The notes under the pieces are model-generated. The model was given only the letters and a program-made list of their open reading frames with translations, was not told where the DNA came from and ran no database searches. This document shows, in pieces, positions 1 to 11,434 of a stretch of 64,000 nt of DNA (its first letter is position 1; each line of letters starts with the position of its first letter). The stretch comes from Tolypocladium sp. Sup5 PDA-1. Its lineage: Eukaryota > Ascomycota > Sordariomycetes > Hypocreales > Ophiocordycipitaceae. The DNA lies in NCBI GenBank assembly GCA_000750105.3, contig JPHH03000025.1:186001-250000 (forward strand), read 5' to 3'. The position numbers and the translations under genes were made by a program.

Positions 1-1792
1 AGCCTCTCCTCCTCCGCCTTGCGCCTCTCAGACTCCTTCTTCTCGGCCTCTTGTTTGTCCCGCTCGTCACGGCGCTCAGCATCCGCCTTTGTCATCGCGG
101 GCGGCACTTTGGCGTCTTCCCAAGCCCATTTACTCTCGCCTAGCTCCGATCGTGCTACCCGGAACGCATCCCGTGTCGACCGGTCGCCAGCGAGTTCGAA
201 TGCCGTCTTCTCCTCTCCGTTCTTGATGAGCGGATCGGAACCTCCTCGAGTCAGGATACCCAGCACCAGTGGCGCCGAGTTCTGGGCGGCAGCAAGATGG
301 AGCGGGCGAGGGGCGTGGTGGTTCTGTTCTGGGGGCTGAAACTCAAAGTCCGGACTCAGACTGTTGCTGCTGAGATAAGAGAGCAGCGCTGGCAGTTTTG
401 AGCGCCGAATAAAGGCCTGTATCTGGGTGGTGTGCAATAGTGCCGTCTCCTCCGCCTCTGATAGCTTGGGCTTGGCCGGCTTAGGAGTCGGGGTCTTGGT
501 GGGTGTCGACGCCGACTCCGCCTGCTTTGCCTCCTTTGCTGGATCAATCTCGTGTACTTTGAGGCGAGTCAACTCGATGAATGACCGCATCAGCTCATTC
601 TGAGTGGCTCGCCTAGTGCTGAACGGGAAACCTCGAAGACGAGTATCATTATGCTGCAGCACCTGCCCTTCGTACGGCCCGAACAGTGTTCGTCGATTCG
701 TGGTCCCGGTAGCGCGGATAAAGAGAAGCTCTGAGGTGTCCAGCAGCGCCTTCCAGTCCTGAAGCAAAGATCGAACGTCGTTGACCAAAGCTGTTTCGTT
801 GTACCGACGGATGCTGGAACCTGCGGAGTGCGCGGTGCCCTTGGAGTTGTCATTGGCGGACTGCGAGCCACCCTGCTTCCGCCTCGTCGTGTATCGGTGA
901 AACGTCTTGTGAGCCAGCACAGTGGCTTCTCTGTTCATAGTTGTGCCCCCCCTTGTCGGTCGAGGCGCCAGGGAGACAACCATGGCGGCGAAGTGACCGC
1001 CGCCTATCATGCAAAGAAAGATGTGCGGTCCCTTGTACGCCACATGCGGTAACGTCCCGTCCTTGGCGGGCTTGGAGATTGATATCGGTGCGACTTGCTT
1101 CTTCTTCAGGACATCCACGAGATCGGAGTTCCTCAACTCCTCTCCTGTCAAGACGGCCCGATAGAGGCCAAAGTACGTCTTGTCCGGCAGAACGGGAGAG
1201 CTGAACCATACCAAGGGCGGTTTGCCCCTATTGCGTCTGCCTGTGCTGCTCCCCTCGCTCGGATCGTCACCATCCCCGTCGCTTTTCCTTTCTGCTAGCC
1301 GTGCTTGTCGTTTCAACAGTGCTGTCAGAGTCGACTCCTGTCGCCCGTCGTCTTCCTCATCCTCAGAATCATCCGAATCAGATCCCGACAGAGATTCGTC
1401 CAGATCTCCGATAAGCTTCTCAAACTCTGACTCTGAGACGGGTTCCCGTCCACGCAGTTTCTGTTTGAGGTTGTAGTGGTGAAAGTCCGACTTGAGATGA
1501 CTCCGTTGATCTTGCAGCGTGGTAAACGTCAAACCGCACAATGAGCAGGATTGCGAGCCAACGAGATTGTCTGTGGAGGCGCTAGGGCTCTTCTCGCTCG
1601 GCGACCGAGGTGTCCCCTGGTCTGCGACTACGACTGAGTCACTGTCTGGCTTGAGCGTCAACGTCTCCAATACCTCGCCGGGTAGGTCGTAGACTGTGGT
1701 TCATCGTCAGCTCAACAGCGCTCCATCGCGGGGTCACGGCTTGATTTACCGTAGAGGGGTCGCCTGAGCAGCTCCTCGTTGCGATTCGCCAT
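1..1792 (-). CDS. VMS1: Vms1/ANKZF1-type peptidyl-tRNA hydrolase of ribosome quality control (3' end outside window)
   Basis: Exon 1 is 1750-1792 and exon 2 runs from 1693 off the left edge; a 56 bp GT-AG intron lies at 1694-1749. The join restores the family start (MANRNEELLRRPLY, then VYDLPGEVLETL). About 578 codons are visible. In order they show an N-terminal C2H2 zinc finger (CSLCGLTF...H...H, about residues 65-90), an acidic linker, a VLRF1 domain with the glutamine loop GGSQSAND (the Gln is the family's catalytic residue), an ankyrin-like stretch, and a charged Lys/Glu-rich coiled coil running into the edge. In yeast and human this family releases nascent chains from stalled 60S subunits and also acts with Cdc48/p97; its C-terminal p97-binding (VIM) part would lie outside the window. 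No stop was seen in exon 2. Family assignment is firm; only the 3' part is unknown. Confidence 0.9.
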
Positions 1793-2307
1793 GCCGCCAA
1801 CGTTTTGTCGTCGCAAACTCGAGCTTGATTATCGTGGAAGCTCAAGAAGATGCACGGCAAGGGACTAACGGGACGTTTTGATGCTTTTCAAGCACTTCGG
1901 AGGCTCGGACTATGCCGTTGAGTCAGTCGGCAAGGCCCCACCATCAATCCCTATGGCTCATCTTATGACGCGCTGCTTATCTTATCGCCCCGCCCGCGTC
2001 TTGTGGAACCGCTCCTTTGCGCGCTTCTTCTTCACACCTACCCTATAGCGTCGATCTGCAGGGCACAAGTTCAATTCTCAACCGTCACAAGACGTCAGTC
2101 AGTTAATATAGGAGAAAATGAGTTCCAAATTATTTCCATTCACATTCTAGTTCTGTCTATCCATATATTTTCAAAAGAAATGATGCATATGCTGGTCGAG
2201 CTGAAGCCGTTTAACAAAGCGCAAGTGCACCTCCCTCATGCCCCTTAAACTGACCGCATTGAGCTAGGATTTCACTTTCGGTCATGAATATCGAGTCTCA
2301 GCTTCAG
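1793..2307. other. Intergenic: vms1 promoter side and GH2 3' flank
   Basis: These 515 bp lie upstream of the vms1 start (1792, minus) and downstream of the GH2 stop (2308, minus). The stretch 2100-2200 is clearly AT-richer than the flanking genes. I see no coding region or structured repeat. Confidence 0.6.
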
Positions 2308-5300
2308 CTAGATGCTGCTCAGCTCAAATCCAAAACTCGTCTCCTCACACTTGACCAACAAATCCTCCCTCACCCCCGGCCCACACGCCGCCGTGCCCAC
2401 GCCCGCAACCCTAGCATCCAGCCTCAACAGCGTGGCATCCTCCTCGACCAGATCAGGCGGGTGCCTCGCCGCCTGCACCGTCTCCACGCTGTGGTGCGAA
2501 GCCACGAAGTCGAAATAAGGCTCATGGCCAATGCGCTCGGCACGGATGCCCGACGACGGAGTGTGCGCTTCGCGGCTCGTGAGCTTGACCCACCGCGTGC
2601 GCGACCGGTTGCCGTTCTCCTGCGGCACGTCGTAGGCTACCTGCATGTCGGCGACAGAGTCCTTGGTCCAGATGCCCATGCGCTGAGCGGCCTTTTTGTC
2701 CGGGTAGCTCTCGTCTGGCCCGCGGCCGTACCACTCGACCTTGTCGAGGGCCTTGTCGAGGCAAAGGTTGAAGCCGATGCGAGGCACGTATGTAGGGAAG
2801 GTTCCCGTAGGGGTCATGCGAGTGGCAAACACGCCAAGCGAGCCGCCAGCCTTGATGGTGTATTCGATTTCGCAATCCCAGCCCCAGGCAAGTACAGGAG
2901 GAGCAATAAAGGTATGCGCCCTGACGACAACTGTCTGGGGATTCGGTGTGTCGAAGCTCATGGAACGAAGTTGGCTGGTGAGCTGGTCGACGCCAAAGCG
3001 CTTCCAGTACGGCAGTGACAGGGGAACATCGTTGTCTGTTGCAGGTCTCCAGAAAGATGGATACAGCGCAGCTCCAGTCTTGAGATCAGGCTGCAATAGA
3101 GTCTGTCCTTTAGACACCCAGCTCGTCAAGACGCCGCGAGCCTGGTCAAACCTGAACTCGAAGCCTTCACCAGAAATAATGGCCGCTTCCTTTGAGCGAA
3201 TCACGGTAAGCTCAGGGGGAACACCGTTTGAGACCTGTGGGACCTCCTGGGGCAAGCCGGGCGGTTTGGCAAGCTGAAGCTCGAACCAGCCAACCTCATG
3301 GCCAGCGTCGGCCCAAGGCACCGCGTCCCGCAGCGTCACCAATATCGTCAGGAAGACATCCCTGTTGCTGTCGGGAATGAACGCCATAAACCGCTGGAGC
3401 TCAGCAACGTCTACCCTGCCGCCAGCCTTGACCGGGGGAAGCTCAAACTCGCCACGGCTGTACACTTGCTCGCTATCATGAATTGTTAGTGCTTGCTCTG
3501 TCAACAAAACGGGCGGTGAATGGACTGACCTCTCCTCGAACGCTCTCACGCTGTACTTGAATCTCAGATGCCGCAGATCCAGAAAGTTGTATCGGTTCTC
3601 AATCACGAACTTTCCATCGCTAACCTTAAAGAGGACGGGCTGGTTGACCGCCTTGAACTCTGTCAACCCGGGCATGACTTGGTGCAAGCTATTCACCAAA
3701 CCGTCCATGACAAAAGTCCCGTCGTTGGGCGTGTCTCCAAAGTCGCCGCCATAAGCGTAATAGCCTTTCCCGCCCTTTTCCTCCTTCCAGAGACCGTGGT
3801 TTGCCCACTCCCAGATAAAGCCACCCTGCAGACGAGGGTAGTTGGAAAAGGCCTTTTCATAGTCCTCGAGTCCGCCCGGGCCGTTACCCATGGCGTGACC
3901 ATACTCGCACAGGATGATGGGCTTCTGAAACTTGCCATTCTCGACACCCTCTTCTTGTGCGAGCTTGACGAGGCGCTCGATAGGTGGATACATGTAGCTG
4001 TACATGTCTGCAGTCTCGGCGTGGGCGTCACCCTCGTAGTGAATGGGACGGCCGGGGTCAAAGTCCTTGATATATGAATACATGGCCTTTTGGTTACATC
4101 CGTAGAAGGCCTCATTGCCCAGACTCCATATGATGATGCTTGGGTGGTTCTTGTCCCGCTGCACCAGGGCTTCGGCTCGGTCCACGTATGCTGCCTCCCA
4201 CGACGGATTGTCTGAGGTGAACTTGGCAGCCTGTGGAAAGGTCAACAGCTTCCGCTCCTCGTAGTCCTGCTCCTCTGGAATATCCTGTGGACGCGCCACA
4301 GCATCGTAAAAGCCGTGGCACTCCAGGTCGGCCTCATCCATGACCCACAGACCAATCTCGTCGCATAGGTCTAGCACCTTGGGGTTATTGGGCTGGTGGG
4401 AGCAACGGAGGGCGTTGAAGTTGTGCTTCTTCATGAGCAAAAGGTCTTGTCGCGCAAATTCCATGGGAACGGCCCGGCCGTGCAAGGGATGGTGTTCGTG
4501 GCGGTTGGCGCCGCGGAGGTGGATAGGCATGCCGTTGACGGCGATGAGGCCGTCGATGATCTCGACCTTGCGGAAGCCAATTCGCTGGCGAACCGTGTAT
4601 GGGTTGGCCGTGTTGGCACTGAGAGAAAGCTCGACCGAATACAAGTACGGCGTTTCGGCAGTCCACTTGTTGGGATTCGACACCTGGAGACTGAGCTCGA
4701 CCTTGGTATCGCTGGGACCGACCGTGGATTCAATCGAACCGATGATGGTCCCGCCGTTCTTTTCCAACTTGAAGAGCGTCATGACGAGCTTGGCCTCTGC
4801 TGTTGTCAGGACATCCACCGTGGCCTGTAGCTTGGCATCCTTGTATTCGGCATCGAGATCCGTCCGAATGAACCAATCGTTGATTCTGGCATCCACGGGG
4901 AGTGAAATCAGGTGTACGTCTCGAAAGATGCCTAGTAATCGAAGTGTTAGCTTTTGAGTGCTGGTAAACATTTAGGAGTGTGCCTACCAGAGAGCCACCA
5001 CTGGTCTTGGTCCTCGATATACGTGCCGTCACACCATTGATAGACCCTGACAACCAGCTCATTTGCACCATCGCGGTCGACATATTGACTAACGTCAAAC
5101 TCGGACGGGTTTCTAGACCCCTGGGCGTAGCCGACCAAGGCCCCGTTGACGTAAACGTGATACGCGCTGTCAACGCCGTCAAACCGCAGCCTCAGCTGCG
5201 AATCGCGCGGCCACTCCGACGGAGGCTGGAAGCTTCGCCGGTAGGTACCCGTTGGATTCTCAGTAGGGACGTGCGGCGGGCAAACGGGTATCGGGAACTG

Positions 5301-5570
5301 AGTGTTTGTGTACCATGGCTTGCCGTAGCCTTGAAGCTGCCAGTGACCCGGCACCGTTACGCTCTGCCAGTCAACACACTCGCAGCTGGTCGCGTCTGGC
5401 GCGTCGGCCGCAGTCGAGGACAGGTGAAAGTCCCAGGTGCCGTTCAGCTCAACTGCAGTCTCTGGGATGTAGTAGGAGCGCGTGGGGAGGCAGTTTCTGC
5501 GGAAGACGGCTTCGTTGCAGTAATCTGGACGAGATGCGTCCTCGCGCGGCGGGATTCCTCGCATATGCAT
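2308..5570 (-). CDS. Intracellular LacZ-type beta-galactosidase, glycoside hydrolase family 2
   Basis: Two exons, 4988-5570 and 2308-4931, around a 56 bp GT-AG intron; the splice gives WWLSG-IFRD, a conserved GH2 passage. The protein is 1068 aa, close to E. coli LacZ (1023). The N-terminus (PDYCNEAVFRRNCLPTRSYY) is a standard start for fungal LacZ-like enzymes and shows no signal peptide, so a cytosolic enzyme is expected. Domain order is the sugar-binding jelly roll, Ig-like domain, TIM barrel, second Ig-like domain and the C-terminal beta-sandwich (small chain). The acid/base glutamate sits in IIWSLGNE (about residue 468) and the nucleophile in ILCEYGHAMGNG (about residue 537). It should hydrolyse lactose to glucose and galactose. 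It is divergent from a sugar permease across a shared promoter, the arrangement of LAC4-LAC12 in Kluyveromyces lactis and bgaD-lacpA in Aspergillus nidulans. Confidence 0.95.
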
Positions 5571-6785
5571 GGTCGTGGCCGGCGCCGCTCAGAGACCCTT
5601 CTAGAACTCAATGGGTCGTATGAGCCACGAGGGCTGAAAGAACAAAGGCAATAATAAAGTGAGGAGTCTTGAGTTCTCCTTGTCGTGCCGGGGACGCAAG
5701 ATGGCTTTTCTACCTGCGTACTCTGTACGTCTGAGGGGTAGAGTCACTGAATCAGGTCGCCGTGTACAGTAGGTAAGTGGAGTTGTGTAACACGCTCGAA
5801 GACGGTGTTGATCATCGTGTGCATCCACCCGTATCTTCGAGGAATTGGAGCTTGGATGGGGACGGGCCATGATGCCTCGCTCGTGGGGTCTGGTCTTGCG
5901 GCCCGGGGAAGAGTCGGGACAGACGCCATCATCAAGGGGAAGCCGGAACGCCATGGCCCATGACAGGTCATGAGAATCCGCGAGGTCGCATCCCGCTCGT
6001 TGGCTCGAGCTTGGCCAACGGCTTGCAACGCTGGCAGGCGTCCCGTGTCTTTCCCCGACCGTCGTTCGACGACAGAGCCACAGACACCACTGACAGCTGA
6101 CGAAGCGCACCAATCAGGCCCCACGAGCTGCTAATGGTTCCAGAGGCCACGTGCGGCCAGGATCGAGCCGGCGATGCTGTGGGGTTGACGACGCGTTGAG
6201 GCTTCGGGGATCGCGGAGCCGAGACGGTTGTGGATTTCAAGGAGAGGGTTCACGATGGGGGCCAACGAAAGTCGGGACGGCGTTCCCCGCACCGTCAGCC
6301 CGTTTTTACCCCAGTTCCATAAAAGTTCCCCAGCCAGAATTCTCGTGGCATTTTAGCCAATCCTATCCGTACTCCGTACCTGTACATCCTCGTGCGTGAG
6401 CGGGACTTGAGCAACCCAAACGGTTGGGTGGGTGCTCGAGCGTTGGACGCTCCACGGCACTGTCTGACCCGTGGTGTGCGTGCCGCAGGGCTAATATCGA
6501 CGCTTTCTGTACTGTCAATCGGTCGAGTCAAGCTCGCTTCGCGCGAGGCCTGACCTGACCGGACAGACCTGGTTGGACCTCCTCCTGTCGAGGACACCAG
6601 CAGCTGCACCGGGCGCCACGTCCGACGGGACATGGACTCCGGAGTATAAAGACTCGGCTCTGTCGTGCGTCGGTGAGACGAGAAGAAGAGACTTGGTCGC
6701 AGTCGCTTCTCATCAACGACTTCTCAACGGCCTCTCAAAGACCTCTTCCTCCTTCACGCACAACACGCGGTGACAGTTCTTCAAT
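5571..6785. promoter_or_regulatory. Shared bidirectional promoter of beta-galactosidase and sugar permease
   Basis: A 1215 bp region between divergent starts (5570 minus, 6786 plus). CreA-like SYGGRG hexamers occur at 5883-5888 (GTGGGG) and 5903-5908 (CCGGGG), close together as in known functional CreA pairs, and another at 6179-6184 (GTGGGG). A TATA-like TATAAA lies at 6645-6650, about 140 bp before the permease ATG. Carbon-catabolite control of both genes is an inference from these motifs and from known LAC systems. I see no coding sequence here. Confidence 0.55.
6645..6650 (+). promoter_or_regulatory. TATA-like box of the MFS permease gene
   Basis: The hexamer TATAAA lies about 136 bp upstream of the permease ATG at 6786. 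Position and sequence fit a fungal TATA box; no other candidate lies nearby. Confidence 0.45.
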
Positions 6786-8618
6786 ATGACTGCTCTGGCA
6801 GAAAAGACGGAGCCCACGGTGGACCACCACGATAGCGTCAACGACGTCGGCACTGCCATCCAGCTCGCCCATGATGCCCAGGACAAGAAGGCATCGCCGT
6901 GGACGCCAGCCATGTACCGCCTGTACATTGTGCTAGGCTGTGCCTATCTGTGTGGCTGTCTTGTAAGTTATGTCCCTTCTCTCCTTATCCAGTGCAAGGG
7001 CTGACCCTCTTGAATAGAACGGCTACGATGGCTCCCTGATGGGTGGTCTCAACGGCATGGAGTCGTATCAAAAATTCTTTGGCATGTGAGTGACAACGAC
7101 TCATATTCAGTCTCTTAGAGGGACGGCAGGAACGGCAGGAACGGCGAGGAACGGTAGGAATAGCAAGGAACTGCAAGTAACAGGGGAAATATGGGGAAAC
7201 ACAAGGTTGGAGCCTTCGCAAGGGATGACATGGGTGCTAACACAACGTGCCATAGGAGAGTCGCCGACTCGAGCACCGGACTCGTCTTCGCCATGTACAA
7301 CATCGGCTCCGTTGCCGCCGTCTTCTTCACCGGCCCCGTCAACGACTACTTTGGCCGCCGCTGGGGCATGTTCACCGGAGCACTCATCGTCATCATAGGC
7401 ACCTGCATCCAGGCGCCGTCGGAAACCAGGGGCCAGTTCCTCGCGGGCCGCTTCGTGCTCGGCTTCGGCGTCAGCTTCTGCTGCGTGTCCGCGCCGTGCT
7501 ACGTCTGCGAGCTGGCCCATCCCTCGTGGCGCGGCACCCTGACGGGGCTCTACAACTGCACGTGGTACATTGGGAGCATCATCGCCAGCTGGGTCGTCTA
7601 CGGCTGCAGCTACCTCGACAGCCCGACGGCGTGGCGCATCCCCGTCTGGTGCCAGATGATCACGTCCGGCGTCGTGGTCCTGGGCACGTTCTGGTTGCCC
7701 GAGTCCCCCCGCTGGCTCATGGCTCAGGATCGACACGGTGACGCTGCCAAGGTGCTCGCCACGTACCACGGCGAGGGCGACGAGAAGCACCCTATGGTGC
7801 AGCTGCAGCTGCAGGAGATGTCGAGCCAGATCTCGGCCGAGGCCTCGGACAAGAAGTGGTGGGACTACCACGAGCTGTGGAACACGCACAGCGCTCGCCG
7901 CCGGCTCATCTGTGTCCTGGGCATGGCCGTCTTTGGCCAGATCAGCGGCAACAGCCTGAGCTCGTACTACCTCCCGGCTATGCTCAACAATGCGGGCATC
8001 AAGGACGAGCACAAGGTGTTGGCCCTGAACGGCATCAACCCTGTCTTGAGCTTCCTGGGGGCCATCCTCGGGGCGCGTATGACGGACGTCATTGGACGGC
8101 GCCCGCTGCTCCTCTACTCTATCGTCTTTTGCTCGTGCTGCTTCGCCGTCATCACCGGCACGAGCAAGCTGTCTCTGGACCAACCGGGCAACCAGGCCGC
8201 AGCCAACACGACGGTGGCCTTCATCTTCATATTCGGCATCGTCTTCTCCTTTGGGTGGACGCCGCTGCAGTCCATGTACATTGCGGAGACGCAGCCTACG
8301 GCGACGCGCGCCAAAGGCACCGCCATTGGCAACTTTGCCAGCTCGGCCGCCTCGACGGTTATCCAGTACAGCAGCGGGCCGGCGTTTGACAACATCGGCT
8401 ACTACTTCTACCTCGTATTTGTGTTCTGGGACCTGGCCGAGGCGGTCTTTATGTACTTTTACTTCCCCGAGACCAAGGACCGCACGCTCGAGGAGCTGGC
8501 CGAGGTGTTTGAGGCGCCGAACCCGGTCAAGAAGAGCCTGGAGAAGCGGAGCACGACCACGGTGATGAACACGCTGCACGTCAGGGACGATGATAAGACG
8601 GTGGAGGAGGACGTGTGA
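6786..8618 (+). CDS. MFS sugar porter, probable lactose/galactoside permease
   Basis: Three exons: 6786-6962, 7018-7085 and 7256-8618, giving 535 aa. Splices are GT-AG; intron 1 is 55 bp and intron 2 an unusually long 170 bp filled by a repeat. Sugar-porter signatures are present: NGYDGSLMGG in TM1, NDYFGRRWGMF between TM2 and TM3, LPESPRWL before the central loop, and PETKDRTLEELAEVFE after TM12. Twelve membrane segments are expected, with a cytosolic N-tail of about 45 aa and a hydrophilic C-tail. It stands divergent from the GH2 beta-galactosidase, so lactose or another beta-galactoside is the most likely substrate (Lac12/LacpA-like). Substrate specificity is inferred from context; a cellobiose or general hexose porter cannot be excluded. 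Confidence 0.9.
7119..7220 (+). repeat. Intronic copy of a ~105 bp repeat built on GGAACGGC units
   Basis: Most of intron 2 (7086-7255) is a GGAACGGC-type tandem array followed by a tail containing AAGGAACTGCA, CAGGGGAAATATGGGGAAA and CAAGGTTGGAGCC. The same order of blocks recurs at 8618-8727, after the stop codon of the same gene. By eye the two are roughly 80-90% identical, with small indels. Confidence 0.85.
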
Positions 8619-8727
8619 GGAATAGCGGGGAACAGCAGGAACGGCGAAGGACGGCGAGGAACGGCACGGATAACAAGGAACTGCAGGAAACAGGGGAATA
8701 TGGGGAAATACAAGGTTGGAGCCGTCG
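8618..8727 (+). repeat. 3'-flank copy of the intron-2 repeat
   Basis: It starts at the stop codon of the permease. It has GGAACGGC-like units, then AACAAGGAACTGCAGGAAAC, GGGGAATATGGGGAAATAC and AAGGTTGGAGCCGTCGC, in the same orientation and block order as 7119-7220. Confidence 0.85.
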
Positions 8728-9264
8728 CGCACCAGAAGTAATACAAGCTCCAGGGGGCCGTCTCGCCCAGCCTGTCCAATGGGGAAATTCTGTCAGGGCT
8801 CTGACACATGTCACAGCCGCCTGGACGCGTCGCACGGCGTGTGATATTGGTTTGCTGCCAAGCAGCTCCGGGTTGCACGACAGCCAACAAGCAAGTGCAA
8901 CGTGAAAAGAGGCACTCAAGCAGAACATAGCCAACAGTGAACACGATGTGCTGCTAGGGCTGGCCATGATTGGGCCGCATCTTTTGGATTTCACCCGCCC
9001 CGTGCGAAGTAGTAGAAACAAGTGGTCGGTCTTGGTGTTTAACCAGGTGCCTTGCGTACCGACGTCGGTTGCATGGCGCCAAATATGGTTGTGGTGGTGA
9101 GGGTGCTGATGGCGATCGTGGTGCGCAGTTTCGAGATGACATGGCTGGGCTACCTGGGTATTTACCTACCTAAGGTACCTATCTCATCATTGCCACACTT
9201 GCTTCAAGGTACCTAGCTAGGTAGATAGGCAAGTACATTGACCTATTTGGTGGAAGGTACCCCG
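8728..9264. other. Intergenic between convergent permease and F-box gene
   Basis: No coding sequence is evident. The stretch 9165-9260 is rich in GGTACC/TACCTA words and contains the perfect 14 bp palindrome TACCTAGCTAGGTA near 9212-9225. Confidence 0.5.
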
Positions 9265-10846
9265 TCATTCTGTCTGCGGGTTTCCTTCCTGCCGTATTTG
9301 CCAGAGGGACACAGGAGTAACCACTTGACACGGCAAGCCCAGATGATGGATGGCATCGCCATGGGATCTTATGACGCCATCCAATCCCTCCTTGAAAACC
9401 TGGAGTGTACACGAATGGACCTTCGAGGCCACCGGCTGCCACATTTGCACCACGTACGGGTTTAGGTCCAGCTCCCAGGTGCCGCGCCAAGTGATACGTG
9501 CACCTCCCGCCGAGTCCCAGGTGTATATGAATGCGCAGGCATTCTCCTTTGTGTCATTCCAGAGGACCAGAGTATGCAGTTTGGGCATCCGCAAGGCAAC
9601 TGTTGCAGCTCGACCTAGCAGAGTATCAATCTCTCGGCGGCTGTCCGTGCGTCGTAGGCATCGTGATGTTAGTGCCAAAGACTGCAGATGCTGCCAAGTC
9701 CAGGTTTCCCCATCCGAGCGCTGACCCAGTGAGTCTGGCATGCAACCTTGGAAGAAGTGCATGGCGTCGACCATGTAGGAGACAGAGAGGTATTGGAGGT
9801 CGAGACTTCTGCGGGCAAACGCTGCACCGACCCTAGCATCCAACATGCGAGATAAGTTCACTCGCAGCCCGAGGAGGCCTTGAGCGTTATGTAGTACCGC
9901 AGCGAGATCTCTGTTGAAATCTTCAAAAACTACTATGCTCTTTAGGGTCTTGGGAAGCCGTTCTTGAACCAATCGTGAGAAATCTAGTACCCAGATCTTA
10001 GTGGTCGAAAGGGCTGGGGGTGATGTGACATCGATACATACCGCGATCCTTCAGCTCTGCCCAGTTGCTATCCCATGCCCGCCATGGCTCGTATATCAGC
10101 TGTTCCAAACAACAAAGCTTTTCTAGTATAACTGAAAGGGTTAGAGGGAGAAACCAACGGCGGAACTGTCGACGTATGATGAAGCATGTAACAGCGTTGA
10201 CCCGTGGGAGTTCTTTGGGGAATTGCAGAAGGACCATTTCGAAGAGCCGGAGTATCGCTTCTGGGGGAGGGGTCTCAACCTGTTGGCCATCGATCCAGCC
10301 ATGGCTTTCGTCATGCCACTCGCAGTCGTTTCCTTGTCCGCTTTCGAGGTCAGAGACGAAATGATAGCTCTTGAACCAATGGTCCGAGTCGCTGGGAGTA
10401 AAGGCATTAAGCTCTAACGTCAAGCCATTTGCCGGCTTCCAGGTGCTCAGAATACAGAATAGCTTCCAGATTCCCTGGCTAATGATGGAGCTGTTGCGCT
10501 GCTTCCAGGATTCTGACTCGGTCCTTTTGCAAGAGCGGCATGTGTATGTCGGTAGCTCTATGTCGAGCGAGATGTAGCGAACGAGATTTCTCTGCCGAAT
10601 GCTGAGGCGTTCGAGATTATCTAGGCCAGGCAACTTTAGCCTCAGCTGGTGAAACTTGCGCTTCTCGATAAAGTGTTGCCATTCCTTGCAGACAGCTGCG
10701 GCAGAGGCCCAGTCAGAACATGTCTGTTGTGTGATGGCTGCTAAAATCATGAGACGGAGTTCTGTGGGCAGACGCATCCAATAGAATTTCGCCGAAGAGC
10801 GAAGTCTCATTCCGTTGGGGGTGGTATTCCTCGAACGGTCTGCCAT
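9265..10846 (-). CDS. F-box-like fungal protein of unknown target
   Basis: Exons 10042-10846 and 9265-9983 are joined across a 58 bp GT-AG intron; the splice reads ELKDRDFSRLVQERLPK and gives 507 aa. The start ATG at 10846 (MADRSRNTTPNGMRLRS) leads quickly into an F-box-like helix pair: FYWMRLPTELRLMIL, then SDWASAAAVCKEWQ. This matches a large expanded family of fungal F-box-like proteins, which carry a Cys-containing motif like the YTCRSCKRTES seen here. The remainder is leucine-patterned without a repeat I can name. An SCF adaptor role is a family-level guess; no WD or LRR substrate domain is obvious. It is divergent from a Zn2Cys6 regulator (588 bp between starts). Confidence 0.8.
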
Positions 10847-11434
10847 AAGGTAGTGACGAATGCATGAGGAACGGAAGTAGGTTCCGAATGTTTTCTTTTC
10901 TCTACCGAGATCATGGTCGTGAGGAACCGTACCTGCTGAGTACGGCTCTTCTGTGGAGCGGGGGACCTCCAGAAGCTGCGGTCCTGACGACAGCAATACG
11001 CGAATTCGCGGGACCAAAAAGTACCGGGGTCCGGCCGGCGTTACGGCACGTGACGAGATTTGGAGCAATTAGAAAATGGACGCATTGTGGTCAATTCTCT
11101 AAAAAGTGTGAAAATCGAGGAAGCCAGCTTCGCTAATGTCTACGAAGTACACTAGTGGTGAATCTTCTGCCAGCCCTCGGAGGAATGTTTCCAGCTCGCT
11201 CTGGAAGGTTGGACAGCGGTGCGCCACGGGTGATTCCCCTGCATCGACTAGGGTTAGGGACAGGGGGGGCGGGCCCATCGATTGTGACCCCCCTGGCAGC
11301 CCCCCGCATGCAACTACTCAACTAGTAAGAGCGGGCAGCTGCTCCGCCCATGGGCTTCCTCCATGCTCCCACGACCTCCATCCCTCATCCCTCGGCCCGG
11401 GTCGGAGCGAGACTCCATCCACCTTATCCAGTGC
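10847..11434. promoter_or_regulatory. Divergent promoter between F-box-like gene and Zn2Cys6 regulator
   Basis: 588 bp between starts at 10846 (minus) and 11435 (plus). No TATA box or repeat stands out. A run of seven G lies near 11261-11270. Confidence 0.45.

Noticed and set aside
7107..8732. A 541-codon minus-strand frame over the MFS permease
   Set aside because: It is antisense to a clearly conserved transporter and rich in Arg/Ala/Val/Asp as expected for a GC-rich shadow frame.
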